DNA of 64,000 nt, taken from positions 558,001-622,000 of the forward strand of contig NZ_JAAVVB010000001.1 of assembly GCF_018449775.1 (NCBI RefSeq), in the 5' to 3' direction. Below, piece after piece: positions 8,470-17,397 of this stretch. Positions within the stretch are counted from its first letter, which is position 1; every line of letters begins with the position of its first letter. The DNA is from Mucilaginibacter sp. dw_454 (GTDB lineage Bacteria > Bacteroidota > Bacteroidia > Sphingobacteriales > Sphingobacteriaceae). A program made the translations under genes and the position numbers. Under the pieces are notes generated by a model. The model searched no databases. It worked only from the letters and a program-made list of their open reading frames with translations, and was not told the DNA's origin.

Positions 8470-9807
8470 ATGAATAACAAATTTACAAAATCGCTGCTTG
8501 CCCTTTCATTAGTGGGTTTATCGGTTGCAGCGTCTGCTCAGGACATGGGAGCTGATTCAACAACTCGTTTTCAAAAAAAATCATTTCGTACCTGGTCTAT
8601 AGGCCTAAATGGTGGCATATTGAGCCACTACACTCCGTTTAACGGAGAAAGCAATGGCGACTATAAAAGCCCGCAAATAAGCTGGGGTTATGGTGGCTAC
8701 ATTAAAAAACAAATTTTACCAGGATTTGGTATCCAGGCTGATTTCTTAGCCGGTACTATCAAAGGTGATAATGCTAACTCTTTGCCTGCAGGATCTGTAG
8801 CTCAAGGTAACAGCAGTTTTGCTACCCGCATTCAATGGTCTGGAGATGTTGTAGCTAATTTTACTATTGCTAACGTAAGCTTAAATCAAAAACGTAATTT
8901 CTTGTCGCCTTATTTAACTGCAGGTGCAGGTTATTTATCATCAAGCGCACATGATTTCAATACGCCGGACGGTATTAACACCAGCTATCACGAAAATTGG
9001 TTTATTCCAATTGGTGCCGGTTTTAAATTCGGTTTGTCCCGTGCAGTTAACCTTGATTTAGGTTATACCGTTTCTTTCATGAAATCTCGTGATTTTGATG
9101 GGGTAACAAGTGCCTTGAATGATCGTTATTCTTATGCCCACGCAGGTATTGAAATTGCCTTGGGTAAAAGAAAAAGTTCTCAATTACAAAATTACAGCGC
9201 TATTGCCGCTTTACGCGAAGAGAGTGCAGCCGAAAGCAACGAACTGCGTAACCGTTTAGCTATTGCAGAACAAAACAGATTGCGTGACGAAGAAGCTTAT
9301 GCCGCGTTCACTAAAGATTTTGGTGATGATGATGGCGATGGCGTAGCTAACAAATACGACAAATGCCCGGGCACTCCGTCTGGCACAGTAGTAGATGGAG
9401 CTGGCTGTCCGTTAAAAGTTCCTGCACCGGTTATCCGCGAGAAAGTGATCGTTACCGAAGCTGACCGTAAGGTTGTTGGCGAAGCCATCAAAAACCTGGA
9501 GTTTGAATTAGGTAAAGCTACTATCAAAGAAAGATCTTATCCAACGCTTGACCGTGTTGCTGACCTATTGGTTCAGAAAAACTTTAGCTTAAAATTAGCT
9601 GGTCATACTGATAATACCGGTTCAATGCAATTAAACCTGGCTTTATCTAAAGACAGAGCAGAAGCTGTTAAAGCGTATTTAGTATCAAAGGGTGCTAACG
9701 CATCAACTATAGAAGCAACAGGTTACGGCCCTAACCAACCTATTGCTACTAATAAAACTGCCGCAGGTCGTCAACAAAACCGTCGCGTCGAGTTCTCTTT
9801 ATTCTAA
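8470..9807 (+). CDS. OmpA-family outer membrane protein
   Basis: A 445-aa outer-membrane protein. It has a signal peptide ending ASAQD, an N-terminal beta-barrel of roughly residues 35-230, a short coiled region (AALREESAAESNELRNRLAIAEQNRLRDEEA), one thrombospondin type 3 calcium-binding repeat (DDDGDGVANKYDKCPGTPSG), and a C-terminal OmpA peptidoglycan-binding domain with GHTDNTGS and LSKDRAEAVKAYL. The architecture anchors the outer membrane to peptidoglycan and is typical of abundant Bacteroidota porin-like proteins. It is monocistronic, with a terminator after it. Confidence 0.93.
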   Translation: MNNKFTKSLLALSLVGLSVAASAQDMGADSTTRFQKKSFRTWSIGLNGGILSHYTPFNGESNGDYKSPQISWGYGGYIKKQILPGFGIQADFLAGTIKGDNANSLPAGSVAQGNSSFATRIQWSGDVVANFTIANVSLNQKRNFLSPYLTAGAGYLSSSAHDFNTPDGINTSYHENWFIPIGAGFKFGLSRAVNLDLGYTVSFMKSRDFDGVTSALNDRYSYAHAGIEIALGKRKSSQLQNYSAIAALREESAAESNELRNRLAIAEQNRLRDEEAYAAFTKDFGDDDGDGVANKYDKCPGTPSGTVVDGAGCPLKVPAPVIREKVIVTEADRKVVGEAIKNLEFELGKATIKERSYPTLDRVADLLVQKNFSLKLAGHTDNTGSMQLNLALSKDRAEAVKAYLVSKGANASTIEATGYGPNQPIATNKTAAGRQQNRRVEFSLF

Positions 9808-9832
9808 CAGATGTTGTGATGTTGAATAGTGA

Positions 9833-9860
9833 AGGCCGTCCCTATTGGGGCGGCTTTTTT
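9833..9860 (+). terminator. Terminator of the OmpA-family gene
   Basis: GCCGTCCC/GGGGCGGC (8 bp, one G-T pair) with loop TATT is followed by six T. Confidence 0.85.
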
Positions 9861-9910
9861 GTTTTAAGATGACGAGAAATATCTATTCAAACCTAAAAGA
9901 CTTTTAAGGC

Positions 9911-10297
9911 TTATTTGATAACCAACACCGGCTTCTTATGCTCATCAATGGCCACTAACGTAAAACTACCACGTATAGCAAGCTCTCTGCCCTCTGCGTA
10001 CATTTGCTCGATATAGATTTCTACATCCACTTTTAAACTGGTATTGCCAACATGGCCCACCCGTGCAACCAATTCAATGATAGTTCCCGCCGGGATGGAC
10101 TTCTTAAAGTCGATCTTATCGCTACTTACGGTTACCATTACCTGTCTGCTGAAGCGGGTGGCCGCAATAAACGCTACTTCATCCATCATATGCATAGCAG
10201 TGCCGCCAAATAATGTGTCGTAATGATTAGTAGAATTGGGGAATACCGCTTTAAAAATGCGTGTCTCTGATTGTTGTATGCGTTCTTCTAGCGTCAT
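9911..10297 (-). CDS. Acyl-CoA thioesterase, hotdog fold (YciA/BFIT type)
   Basis: A 128-aa cytoplasmic hotdog thioesterase. It shows PNSTNHYDTLFGGTAMHMMDEVAFIAATRFS, the usual G-G...D active-site helix of the YciA/BACH group, and the beta-sheet segment VTVSSDKIDFKKSIPAG. It should hydrolyse acyl-CoA to free acid and CoA; chain length is unknown. It stands alone between the OmpA-family gene and metE. Confidence 0.9.
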   Translation of the reverse strand: MTLEERIQQSETRIFKAVFPNSTNHYDTLFGGTAMHMMDEVAFIAATRFSRQVMVTVSSDKIDFKKSIPAGTIIELVARVGHVGNTSLKVDVEIYIEQMYAEGRELAIRGSFTLVAIDEHKKPVLVIK

Positions 10298-10382
10298 TTT
10301 TTTTGTAGAGGTGAGTATAAATTGAACATTTGCCGGCGCGCAAGTTAAGCAATCATAGATAGCTTAAGGTTTAAAATAAGAA

Positions 10383-10401
10383 AGCGGGCTAATCGCCCGC
10401 T
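10383..10401 (-). terminator. Terminator of metE
   Basis: On the minus strand AGCGGGC-GATTA-GCCCGCT forms a 7-bp stem followed by TTCTTATTTT. It begins 16 bp after the metE stop codon. Confidence 0.7.
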
Positions 10402-10416
10402 GTTCTTGTTATTTAA

Positions 10417-12717
10417 TTACGCTTCTATGCTAATTTGCTCTCTGGCTTGCCTGGCTGCGGCAACCATGTTTTCCAGGGCCGCTTTAGTTTCCGGCCATTT
10501 ACGTGTTTTTAACCCGCAGTCTGGATTTACCCATAGGTTTTGTGCAGGCAATAAGTCTGCTGCTTTAGTCAAAAGAGATACCATTTCCTCGGTAGTTGGT
10601 ACGCGCGGCGAATGAATATCGTACACACCGGGGCCAATCTCATTAGGATATTCAAAATGCGCGAATGCATGCAATAGTTCCATTTGAGAGCGTGAGGTTT
10701 CTATCGTGATCACATCGGCATCCATGGCAGCGATATGCTCAATAATATCATTAAATTCGCTATAGCACATGTGCGTATGGATCTGTGTATTATCCTGAAC
10801 GCCACTTGCAGTAACACGGAAGGCTTTTACTGCCCAATCCAGGTAATGCGGGCGTTTTGCTTTACGCAATGGCAAGCCTTCGCGAATAGCGGCCTCGTCT
10901 ATCTGAACAATTCCTACGCCGGCTTTTTCCAACGCCAACACTTCGTCGTGAATTGCTAACGCAATTTGGTTAGTCGTTACATCACGTGGTTGATCGTCGC
11001 GAACAAACGACCATTGTAAAATAGTTACGGGTCCGGTTAACATACCCTTCATTGGCTTGTCGGTTTGCGCGGCAGCAAACTGTGTCCAGCGTACGGTCAT
11101 GTCTTTCGGGCGACTAACATCGCCAAAAATAACCGGCGGTTTTACGCAGCGGCTGCCATAGCTTTGTACCCAGCCATTTTTGGTGAACAGAAATCCATCC
11201 AATTGTTCGCCAAAATATTCAACCATATCGTTACGCTCAAACTCGCCATGTACCAGTACGTCCAGGCCAATCTCTTCCTGCCAGCGGATAGCATCAATAG
11301 TTGCTTGTTCTATTTCCTTTTCGTATTGCTCAAGCGTCAAATCACCTTTTTTGAATTTAGCGCGCAATTGGCGGATATCATCTGTTTGTGGGAATGAGCC
11401 AATGGTAGTAGTAGGGAATGATGGCAAATTGAAACGTTCGCGTTGTATTTGCTGACGTACCGGGAAAGCGCTGTTACGGGCAGCATCTGCATCTGTGATA
11501 GCCGATACGCGGTCCTTCACCACTTGTTTGTGAACTTTTTGCGATGAACGCCTGCTTGCAATGGCTTTTTTATTAGCATCCAGTAATTCGTTGTTTCCTT
11601 CCGCTATTTGCTTTAATGCTGCAACTTCAGTCAATTTCTGTTTAGCAAACGCCATCCAGTTTTTAATTTCCGGATCAATCGCAGTCTCCAGCTCAAGATC
11701 GATCGGGCTATGTAGCAGCGAACATGATGGCGCGATAATTACACGATCTGCGCCTAATTTTTCAATGGCTTTGTTAATCTGTTGCAATGATTTTTCGTAA
11801 TCATTCTTCCAAACATTACGGCCGTCTATTACACCTACAGAAAGTTGAAGCTGGTCTGGAATTAAGCTTAATACTTCATCTAATTGTTCTGGTGCACGTA
11901 CCAGATCCACGTGCAAAGCTGTAACCGGAAGGTTTACGGCTAATTGGGTGTTGTCTAAAAGAGCCTCAAAATAAGTTGCAACTAATATTTTAACGCCACT
12001 TACGCGGTTGGCAATAGCGCGGTAAGCAAACTCAAAAGCTTCTTTTTCTTTTTTTGAAAGATCAAGCGCCAGGCATGGCTCGTCCAATTGTACCCATTCT
12101 GCACCTAATTGCTTAAGGCGGTTAATAATCTCCACATAAACAGGAACCAGTTTTTTAATGAGGTCTATGCGGTCAAATCCTTCTTCTTTTTCTTTGCCTA
12201 ACAACAAATAACTTACAGGGCCAACCAATACAGGCTTAGCTTTTTTGCCGAGTGCTTTTTGGGCACTATGGTATTCGCCATAAACGTTTTCATAAAAAAC
12301 GCTGAATTCCTGTTTGGCAGTAAATTCAGGAACTATATAATGGTAGTTGGTATCCAGCCATTTGGTCATTTCCATAGCTGTGATATCCAAACCATCTTTT
12401 TGGTAGCCACGGGCCATGGCGAAATAGAGATCAATTTCTCCGTTTGTTTTTACTTGCGACAGCACTTGCGTATAGCGTTGCGGGATAACTCCGAGCATCA
12501 GGCTGGTATCCAATACCTGGTCGTAAAAACTAAAATCGTTGCAAGGAATCAGGTCAATGCCTGCGTCTAGTTGTGTTTGCCAGTTTGCTTCTTTGATCGC
12601 ACGGGCAACCTCTTTCAATTCGCTTAGATCGATTTTGCCTGCCCAATAGTTTTCACAGGCTTTTTTAAGTTGTCTTTGGCTACCAATACGCGGGTAGCCC
12701 AGGTTTTGCGTTAGCAT
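10417..12717 (-). CDS. metE: Cobalamin-independent methionine synthase
   Basis: A 766-aa enzyme of normal full length that transfers a methyl group from 5-methyltetrahydropteroyl-triglutamate to homocysteine. The N-terminal half opens with [21 protein letters not shown], and the C-terminal catalytic half has [13 protein letters not shown], the zinc-ligand segment [12 protein letters not shown] and the second zinc Cys in [10 protein letters not shown] cobalamin riboswitch lies in its leader, so it should be off when B12 is available. That implies a B12-dependent MetH elsewhere in the genome. Confidence 0.97.
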   Translation of the reverse strand: MLTQNLGYPRIGSQRQLKKACENYWAGKIDLSELKEVARAIKEANWQTQLDAGIDLIPCNDFSFYDQVLDTSLMLGVIPQRYTQVLSQVKTNGEIDLYFAMARGYQKDGLDITAMEMTKWLDTNYHYIVPEFTAKQEFSVFYENVYGEYHSAQKALGKKAKPVLVGPVSYLLLGKEKEEGFDRIDLIKKLVPVYVEIINRLKQLGAEWVQLDEPCLALDLSKKEKEAFEFAYRAIANRVSGVKILVATYFEALLDNTQLAVNLPVTALHVDLVRAPEQLDEVLSLIPDQLQLSVGVIDGRNVWKNDYEKSLQQINKAIEKLGADRVIIAPSCSLLHSPIDLELETAIDPEIKNWMAFAKQKLTEVAALKQIAEGNNELLDANKKAIASRRSSQKVHKQVVKDRVSAITDADAARNSAFPVRQQIQRERFNLPSFPTTTIGSFPQTDDIRQLRAKFKKGDLTLEQYEKEIEQATIDAIRWQEEIGLDVLVHGEFERNDMVEYFGEQLDGFLFTKNGWVQSYGSRCVKPPVIFGDVSRPKDMTVRWTQFAAAQTDKPMKGMLTGPVTILQWSFVRDDQPRDVTTNQIALAIHDEVLALEKAGVGIVQIDEAAIREGLPLRKAKRPHYLDWAVKAFRVTASGVQDNTQIHTHMCYSEFNDIIEHIAAMDADVITIETSRSQMELLHAFAHFEYPNEIGPGVYDIHSPRVPTTEEMVSLLTKAADLLPAQNLWVNPDCGLKTRKWPETKAALENMVAAARQAREQISIEA

Positions 12718-12885
12718 TTCTTTAAAGATTTAATGATGAATACTGTTTAAAGCGCTTTTGAAAAACTTTACAAAACTTCACGAAAATGGGCATGCAGCAG
12801 TATTTAAGCAGGCAGAATGCCAGCCGTTTATACTATCAGATCAGACCATTTGCTTTATTTCGCGAAAGCATTGTCCTTCCAGAAC

Positions 12886-13046
12886 AGGCAGGTCTCCTGA
12901 CTTATAACATTCTAGCCGTCCTTCCCGTCTGCAGACAGTGGACATTGCTGGCTAAAACTTTTTTTTGTTACTTACAGTTGCGCGACAGCCCGTGATTTGC
13001 ACACGGTTCCCTTTTAATTTCCGTCATCAAAGACGGGAAACCTTTT
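12886..13046 (-). ncRNA. Cobalamin riboswitch in the metE leader
   Basis: Read on the minus strand, the leader contains GGTTTCCCGTC, then GGGAACCGTGTGCAAATCACG, then the B12-box core GGGCTGTCGCGCAACTGTAA, and ends with AAGTCAGGAGACCTGCC. These are the conserved blocks of the cobalamin aptamer in correct order. It starts about 60 nt after a minus-strand -7 box TAGCTTTG (plus 13112-13119). About 170 nt separate it from the metE start and should contain the expression platform. Confidence 0.93.
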
Positions 13047-13111
13047 CTGGTAGATAAAGTATAGAAAAGAACGCTGAGTTGTTGTAGTCCATTATAGGAC
13101 TAAATTCCAAA

Positions 13112-13119
13112 CAAAGCTA
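13112..13119 (-). promoter_or_regulatory. metE -7 box
   Basis: The minus strand reads TAGCTTTG, matching TAnnTTTG, just upstream of the cobalamin riboswitch. A clear -33 partner is not visible. Confidence 0.45.
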
Positions 13120-13170
13120 CTAAGTAAGATTTAATAACTGTATATATAATAATAGTTAAGTATAAAATTC

Positions 13171-13178
13171 TAATTTTG
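13171..13178 (+). promoter_or_regulatory. lrp-like gene -7 box
   Basis: TAATTTTG matches TAnnTTTG and lies 65 bp before the ATG at 13244. This supports the internal start over the TTG at 13202. Confidence 0.45.
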
Positions 13179-13243
13179 CGGTAAAATTAGGATTTTTAAG
13201 CTTGGTAAGCTATCTAAACCATAACCTCAAAGAAAATTATTCT

Positions 13244-13705
13244 ATGGAAGAACTGGACCATACAGATATCCAATTACTGACATTGCTTGGACAAGACTCG
13301 GGAATTACCATTAAAGAACTGGCAGCACGTGTAAATCTTTCACCGTCGCCGGTTTTTGAAAGGGTAAAGAGGCTAAAGACCAACGGTTACATCAAGAAGT
13401 ATATAGCGTTGATAGATGCTGAACAGCTAGGCTATGGGTTGATTGTGTTTTGTAATATTAAGCTAAAACAGCACGACAAAAGCATAGGGCATGAGTTTGT
13501 TACTGACATTATGCAATTGAAAGAAGTAGTTGAATGCTACAACATTTCGGGCGATTTTGATTTTCTCTTAAAAGTTTACGCGAGAGACATGAAACACTAC
13601 CAGGATTTTGTTTTTAACAAGTTGGGGTCGGTAACAAGTATTGGTAGCACGCACAGCACTTTTGTTATGTGCGAGAATAAAAACTCGTATAATATCAATC
13701 TTTAG
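13244..13705 (+). CDS. Lrp/AsnC family transcriptional regulator
   Basis: A 153-aa regulator. I use ATG 13244 (MEELDHTDIQLLTLLGQDSG), because the in-frame TTG at 13202 adds non-conserved residues. The N-terminal HTH is ITIKELAARVNLSPSPVFERVKRLKTNGYIKKY. The C-terminal RAM ligand-binding domain includes VVECYNISGDFDFLLKVYARDMKHYQDFV. Lrp proteins sense amino acids, often leucine or methionine. It sits between metE and the SusCD locus, so a role in amino-acid or sulfur control is possible but not shown. Confidence 0.92.
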   Translation: MEELDHTDIQLLTLLGQDSGITIKELAARVNLSPSPVFERVKRLKTNGYIKKYIALIDAEQLGYGLIVFCNIKLKQHDKSIGHEFVTDIMQLKEVVECYNISGDFDFLLKVYARDMKHYQDFVFNKLGSVTSIGSTHSTFVMCENKNSYNINL

Positions 13706-13731
13706 TATCAATTATTGCAAAAAAAAACAAA

Positions 13732-13771
13732 AAAGGCTAAATGGTTTATAAACCATTTAGCCTTTTTTGTT
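13732..13771 (+). terminator. Terminator after the Lrp-family gene
   Basis: AAAAAAGGCTAAATGGTTTA is followed directly by its reverse complement and then T-rich sequence, giving a strong symmetric hairpin. It separates the regulator from the SusCD leader. Confidence 0.9.
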
Positions 13772-13895
13772 TGTAAAGAAATAGGGATTCGATTCTTGTA
13801 ATATTGGAGGTACCGGTAGCCTGATTCAAGTATAAGGACCATTATTTAAGGTTGTTAAATGTTGAATTCAGAATATAATATACTTTGTCTATGGA

Positions 13896-13927
13896 TTTGG
13901 TAGATTAAATAATAATTTATATGTTTG
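13896..13927 (+). promoter_or_regulatory. Promoter of the SusCD/DoxX locus leader
   Basis: TTTG at 13896-13899 and TATGTTTG at 13920-13927 are 20 bp apart, matching the Bacteroidota promoter. Transcription would begin at about 13934, the A of the leader-ORF start codon, so the leader may be leaderless. Confidence 0.6.
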
Positions 13928-13933
13928 GCGAGA

Positions 13934-14041
13934 ATGTTTACAACAGCAACAAATAACAACCATAAACCCGCTTCGCCAGAAGCTGCAGGTTTATATTCAG
14001 AAATGTCTATTTCTTTTGGGGAATGGATGTGTTGTTGTTAA
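13934..14041 (+). CDS. Leader peptide ending in Cys-Cys-Cys (uORF 1)
   Basis: A 35-codon ORF that begins MFTTATNNNHKP and ends SFGEWMCCC followed by TAA. The three Cys codons are all TGT and stand directly before the stop. It begins at or next to the predicted transcription start and ends 209 nt before the SusC-like gene. A shorter version from ATG 14003 (MSISFGEWMCCC) resembles in length and ending the leader at 29558. No known protein matches by eye; the position and Cys run suggest a translated sensor of cysteinyl-tRNA supply. Function is inference. Confidence 0.6.
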   Translation: MFTTATNNNHKPASPEAAGLYSEMSISFGEWMCCC

Positions 14042-14127
14042 TGGTGCTCATTTTTCTTAACAATTTTTTTAAGTAATCCCCCTGTCCCCCCAATAAGCAT
14101 ATGTGTTGAAAAAAAACTGAAATTAGA

Positions 14128-14153
14128 AAACCGGCAAGGTAGCCTCGCCGGTT
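14128..14153 (+). promoter_or_regulatory. Hairpin in the SusC leader
   Basis: AAACCGGC pairs with GCCGGTTT; after one mismatch AGG pairs with CCT around a TAG loop. It lies between the Cys leader ORF and the SusC-like gene. There is no T-run after it, so it is not a simple terminator. It could be part of an attenuation structure. Confidence 0.45.
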
Positions 14154-14250
14154 TAGCAGAATGAATGATCAGCGGTAACGGCAAATCACTTACTGATCCT
14201 CATTTCCAGATTCCATTTAAGATTAATCAAAAACAAAACCCACTAAATGT

Positions 14251-17200
14251 ATGAAAATATTTATACGTAAGAAACATCTATACTCCATTGTCACAAAACT
14301 GTTTCTTGTCCTCCTCTCCACTGCCACTTTCGCGCAGCAAGGATCATTACCTCCTAATAATTCAAAACTTCTAGGTGTAGTTACAGATGCTGTGACTAAA
14401 CAAACCATTCCCGGGGCGGTGGTTGCAATAAAGGGAACTACTCACGTGGTAGCTACTGATGAAAAAGGCAGGTTTGAATTTATTACTGCCCAAAAATATC
14501 CTTACACCCTTGTTGTAACCTACGTAGGTTATAAAACTACAGAAGTTGTTGCAGATGGCAGCCCAATAGAAATACAGTTGCAGGAGGATATCAATAATCT
14601 GAACGACGTAGTTGTAGTTGGTTACGGCTCAAGTACCCGTAAAAACCTGGTTAGCGCCCAATCAACCATTAAAGCCGACGAGGTAAAAAGCATACCGGTG
14701 GCAAGCTTTGATGCACAACTGCAGGGTAAAGCGGCCGGCTTGCAAATCAATTCAAATACAGGTACACCCGGCGACGGTATATTTGTCCGCGTACGTGGTA
14801 CTACGTCTATCAATGCGTCTAACGACCCTTTGTATGTAGTTGACGGTGTGTTTCTAAATAATACCAGTTTGCAAACTGTAAATACCGGCGGACGGGCAAC
14901 GTCACCAATTGCGGATATCAATCCCAGTGATATAGAAAGCTTTGAAGTATTGAAAGATGCAAGCGCAACCGCTATTTACGGATCAAGGGGGGCAAACGGC
15001 GTGGTAATTATAACCACTAAACGCGGCAAGTTTAACGACAAGCCAAAAATAGACTTTAGTGTCACCCAAGGTGTTGCCTATGAGCCTAAAGGCGATTTGT
15101 GGAAGCTGACTACCGGACCTGAGCATGCTGAAATTGTTAATGAGTTCTATACAAATTCTGAAGCGGATGCCATTGCGGCCGGAAATACTGCGGGTGCAGC
15201 AACTTACAAATATCTGCCTTTCAGAGCACTTACAGATAATCCTACAGCTACCCCTGCGCCGCGTGGCTTGCCGGGCGACCAACATACTTACGACCGTTTG
15301 GACGAGTTGTTTCGCACCGGTGCGTTGCGCGATTACAGCCTTTCTATAAGCGGCGGCTCTAAAGACACTAAATATTATATCGGTGCCGGATATAACTACC
15401 AGGATGCGGATATTAAACCTATTTATTTTGACAGAGGCGATCTACGTGTAAACATCGACCAAAAAGTTAATGACTTTATACAAGTTGGTGTAACCAATAG
15501 CTTGTCAAGATCATTCAGAAACCAGGCACGTGCCGGTGACGGGCCTGCCGGTGGTTTGTTCCAATCTGCTTTGCATACGCCAACTTACCTGCCCGAGGTT
15601 AATGCCGATGGTACGCCTGCCCGCTGGGCTGGTTTTGATAATCTGCAGGTATTGTTAAATAATTATAAAGTAGGTACTACAAGTTTACGCTATGTAGGCA
15701 ATTTTTATGCTGATGTTAAACTGGCAAAAGGATTAACCTTTAAAACAAGCTGGAGCCTTGATTATAATAACTATAACGAATCTGAATATTGGAACGACAA
15801 GACCCAGCTAGGCGCCGCACCTACCAATGGTTTGGCAACATCGTCTATTACAGATGCCAGTGCCTGGGTAAATGAGCAAACTATAAACTACCATACGCTA
15901 TTTGCCAGCAAGCATACCTTAGATGTGGTGGTTGGTAATACTATACAAAATAACGTTAGTAAAAACACCTTTGCACAAGGTTCAGGCTTCCCTAATAATG
16001 CTTATACAGATATTACGTCTGCGGCTACCCGTACAGCATCTCAAACCTGGACAAAATCAGACCTCGCTTCATTTTTCTCAAGAGTATCGTATAACTATGA
16101 TAGCAGATATTATTTAGAGGCCAGCGCCAGGGCAGATGGTTCATCAAAATTTGGTACTAACAATAAATGGGGATATTTTCCGGCAGTAGGCGCAGCATGG
16201 CGTTTAAAAGATGAAGATTTCTTGCGTGATGTTAGTGCTGTAAGCGACTTGAAACTTCGTGCCAGCTACGGAACTACCGGTAACTCTAACGGCATTAGCA
16301 ATTTTGCATCTCAGGGACTTTGGACTGGCGGAGCAGGTTATCCGGATATTACCTCAGGTGGCGATAAGGCTGGTACAGCCCCTCAACAGTTGCCTAATAA
16401 AGACCTGAAATGGGAGAGTACTACGCAATTTGACGTAGGTGCGGACTTAGGTTTGTTAAATAACCGCTTGAGTTTAACGTTTGATGTTTATTCAAAAATA
16501 ACCAATAACGTACTCTTACAAACTCCTGTTCCGGAAATTACAGGGTTTAGCACTGTTTACAGCAATGCCGGAAAAGTAAGTAATAAAGGTTATGAATTTG
16601 GCATTGATGCCCATATCGTTAGAACGAAAGAATTTAGCTGGAATTCTGAATTTAATATTTCAGGCAACGTAAACAAAGTGATCACATTACCTGCGCCTAT
16701 TTCTGAATATAGCCGCGACTGGATAACACTAAGACAAGGTTCTTCTATGTATTCTTTCTGGATGTATAAACAACTTTATGTTGATCCCGCTACCGGTAAT
16801 GCTATATTCCAGCATGCCGATGGCACTAAAGGACCTACTGTAACTACTGCAGACAGGCAGATTGTTGGAAATGCACTTCCTAAATTCCAGGGTGGTTTTA
16901 CCAATAACTTCACTTATCACGCATTTGATGCCGGCTTACTATTTACTTACGAGTACGGTAATAAAGTGTTGAATATGAATAAATTCTTTGGTGAAGGTGG
17001 TGGTACCCGCGATGCAAACCGGGTAATTTTTGCCGACCAGCTAAACCGTTGGACACATCCTGGCCAAATTACCGATGTACCAAGAGTAACTGCTTATGGT
17101 AATAACTATACGTTAGATCAAAACAGCCGCTTTTTAGAGGATGGCTCATTCATAAGGTTGAAATCATTGACCATTGGTTATACATTGCCTGCAGAAATTT

Positions 17201-17385
17201 CGCGTAAAATCGATATTCAAAAACTACGTGTATTCGCGTCGGCATCTAATCTCTTCATCATCACCAAATACACCGGGCCAGATCCTGAAGCTAACGTAAC
17301 CAGTGGCTCACAAACACAAGGACTTGATTTGGGTACGCCGCCACAGCCGCATACCATCCAGATTGGTGTAAATCTTACATTATAA
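14251..17385 (+). CDS. SusC/RagA-family TonB-dependent outer membrane receptor
   Basis: A 1044-aa outer-membrane importer. It has a signal peptide (LFLVLLSTATFAQQ), a carboxypeptidase-regulatory-like domain at about 38-110 (LLGVVTDAVTKQTIPGAVVAIKGT), a plug with NNLNDVVVVGYGSSTRKNL and VRVRGTTSINASNDPLYVVDG, the SusC signature ASATAIYGSRGANGVVIITTKRG, and a C-terminal 22-strand-type barrel ending IQIGVNLTL. It works with the SusD lipoprotein 12 bp downstream. The substrate is unknown; no polysaccharide enzymes are nearby, and the Cys leader plus DoxX-like partners suggest a sulfur compound. Confidence 0.95.
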   Translation: MKIFIRKKHLYSIVTKLFLVLLSTATFAQQGSLPPNNSKLLGVVTDAVTKQTIPGAVVAIKGTTHVVATDEKGRFEFITAQKYPYTLVVTYVGYKTTEVVADGSPIEIQLQEDINNLNDVVVVGYGSSTRKNLVSAQSTIKADEVKSIPVASFDAQLQGKAAGLQINSNTGTPGDGIFVRVRGTTSINASNDPLYVVDGVFLNNTSLQTVNTGGRATSPIADINPSDIESFEVLKDASATAIYGSRGANGVVIITTKRGKFNDKPKIDFSVTQGVAYEPKGDLWKLTTGPEHAEIVNEFYTNSEADAIAAGNTAGAATYKYLPFRALTDNPTATPAPRGLPGDQHTYDRLDELFRTGALRDYSLSISGGSKDTKYYIGAGYNYQDADIKPIYFDRGDLRVNIDQKVNDFIQVGVTNSLSRSFRNQARAGDGPAGGLFQSALHTPTYLPEVNADGTPARWAGFDNLQVLLNNYKVGTTSLRYVGNFYADVKLAKGLTFKTSWSLDYNNYNESEYWNDKTQLGAAPTNGLATSSITDASAWVNEQTINYHTLFASKHTLDVVVGNTIQNNVSKNTFAQGSGFPNNAYTDITSAATRTASQTWTKSDLASFFSRVSYNYDSRYYLEASARADGSSKFGTNNKWGYFPAVGAAWRLKDEDFLRDVSAVSDLKLRASYGTTGNSNGISNFASQGLWTGGAGYPDITSGGDKAGTAPQQLPNKDLKWESTTQFDVGADLGLLNNRLSLTFDVYSKITNNVLLQTPVPEITGFSTVYSNAGKVSNKGYEFGIDAHIVRTKEFSWNSEFNISGNVNKVITLPAPISEYSRDWITLRQGSSMYSFWMYKQLYVDPATGNAIFQHADGTKGPTVTTADRQIVGNALPKFQGGFTNNFTYHAFDAGLLFTYEYGNKVLNMNKFFGEGGGTRDANRVIFADQLNRWTHPGQITDVPRVTAYGNNYTLDQNSRFLEDGSFIRLKSLTIGYTLPAEISRKIDIQKLRVFASASNLFIITKYTGPDPEANVTSGSQTQGLDLGTPPQPHTIQIGVNLTL

Positions 17386-17397
17386 TTATTACGCTAT

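Noticed and set aside
12786..12995. A 69-codon plus-strand frame upstream of metE
   Set aside because: It runs antisense through the metE leader and the cobalamin riboswitch; the RNA explains the conservation.
13072..13082. TTGTTGTAG near the metE promoter as another Cys run
   Set aside because: It is only two Cys codons in a short frame, is on the strand opposite to metE and has no start codon in a sensible place.
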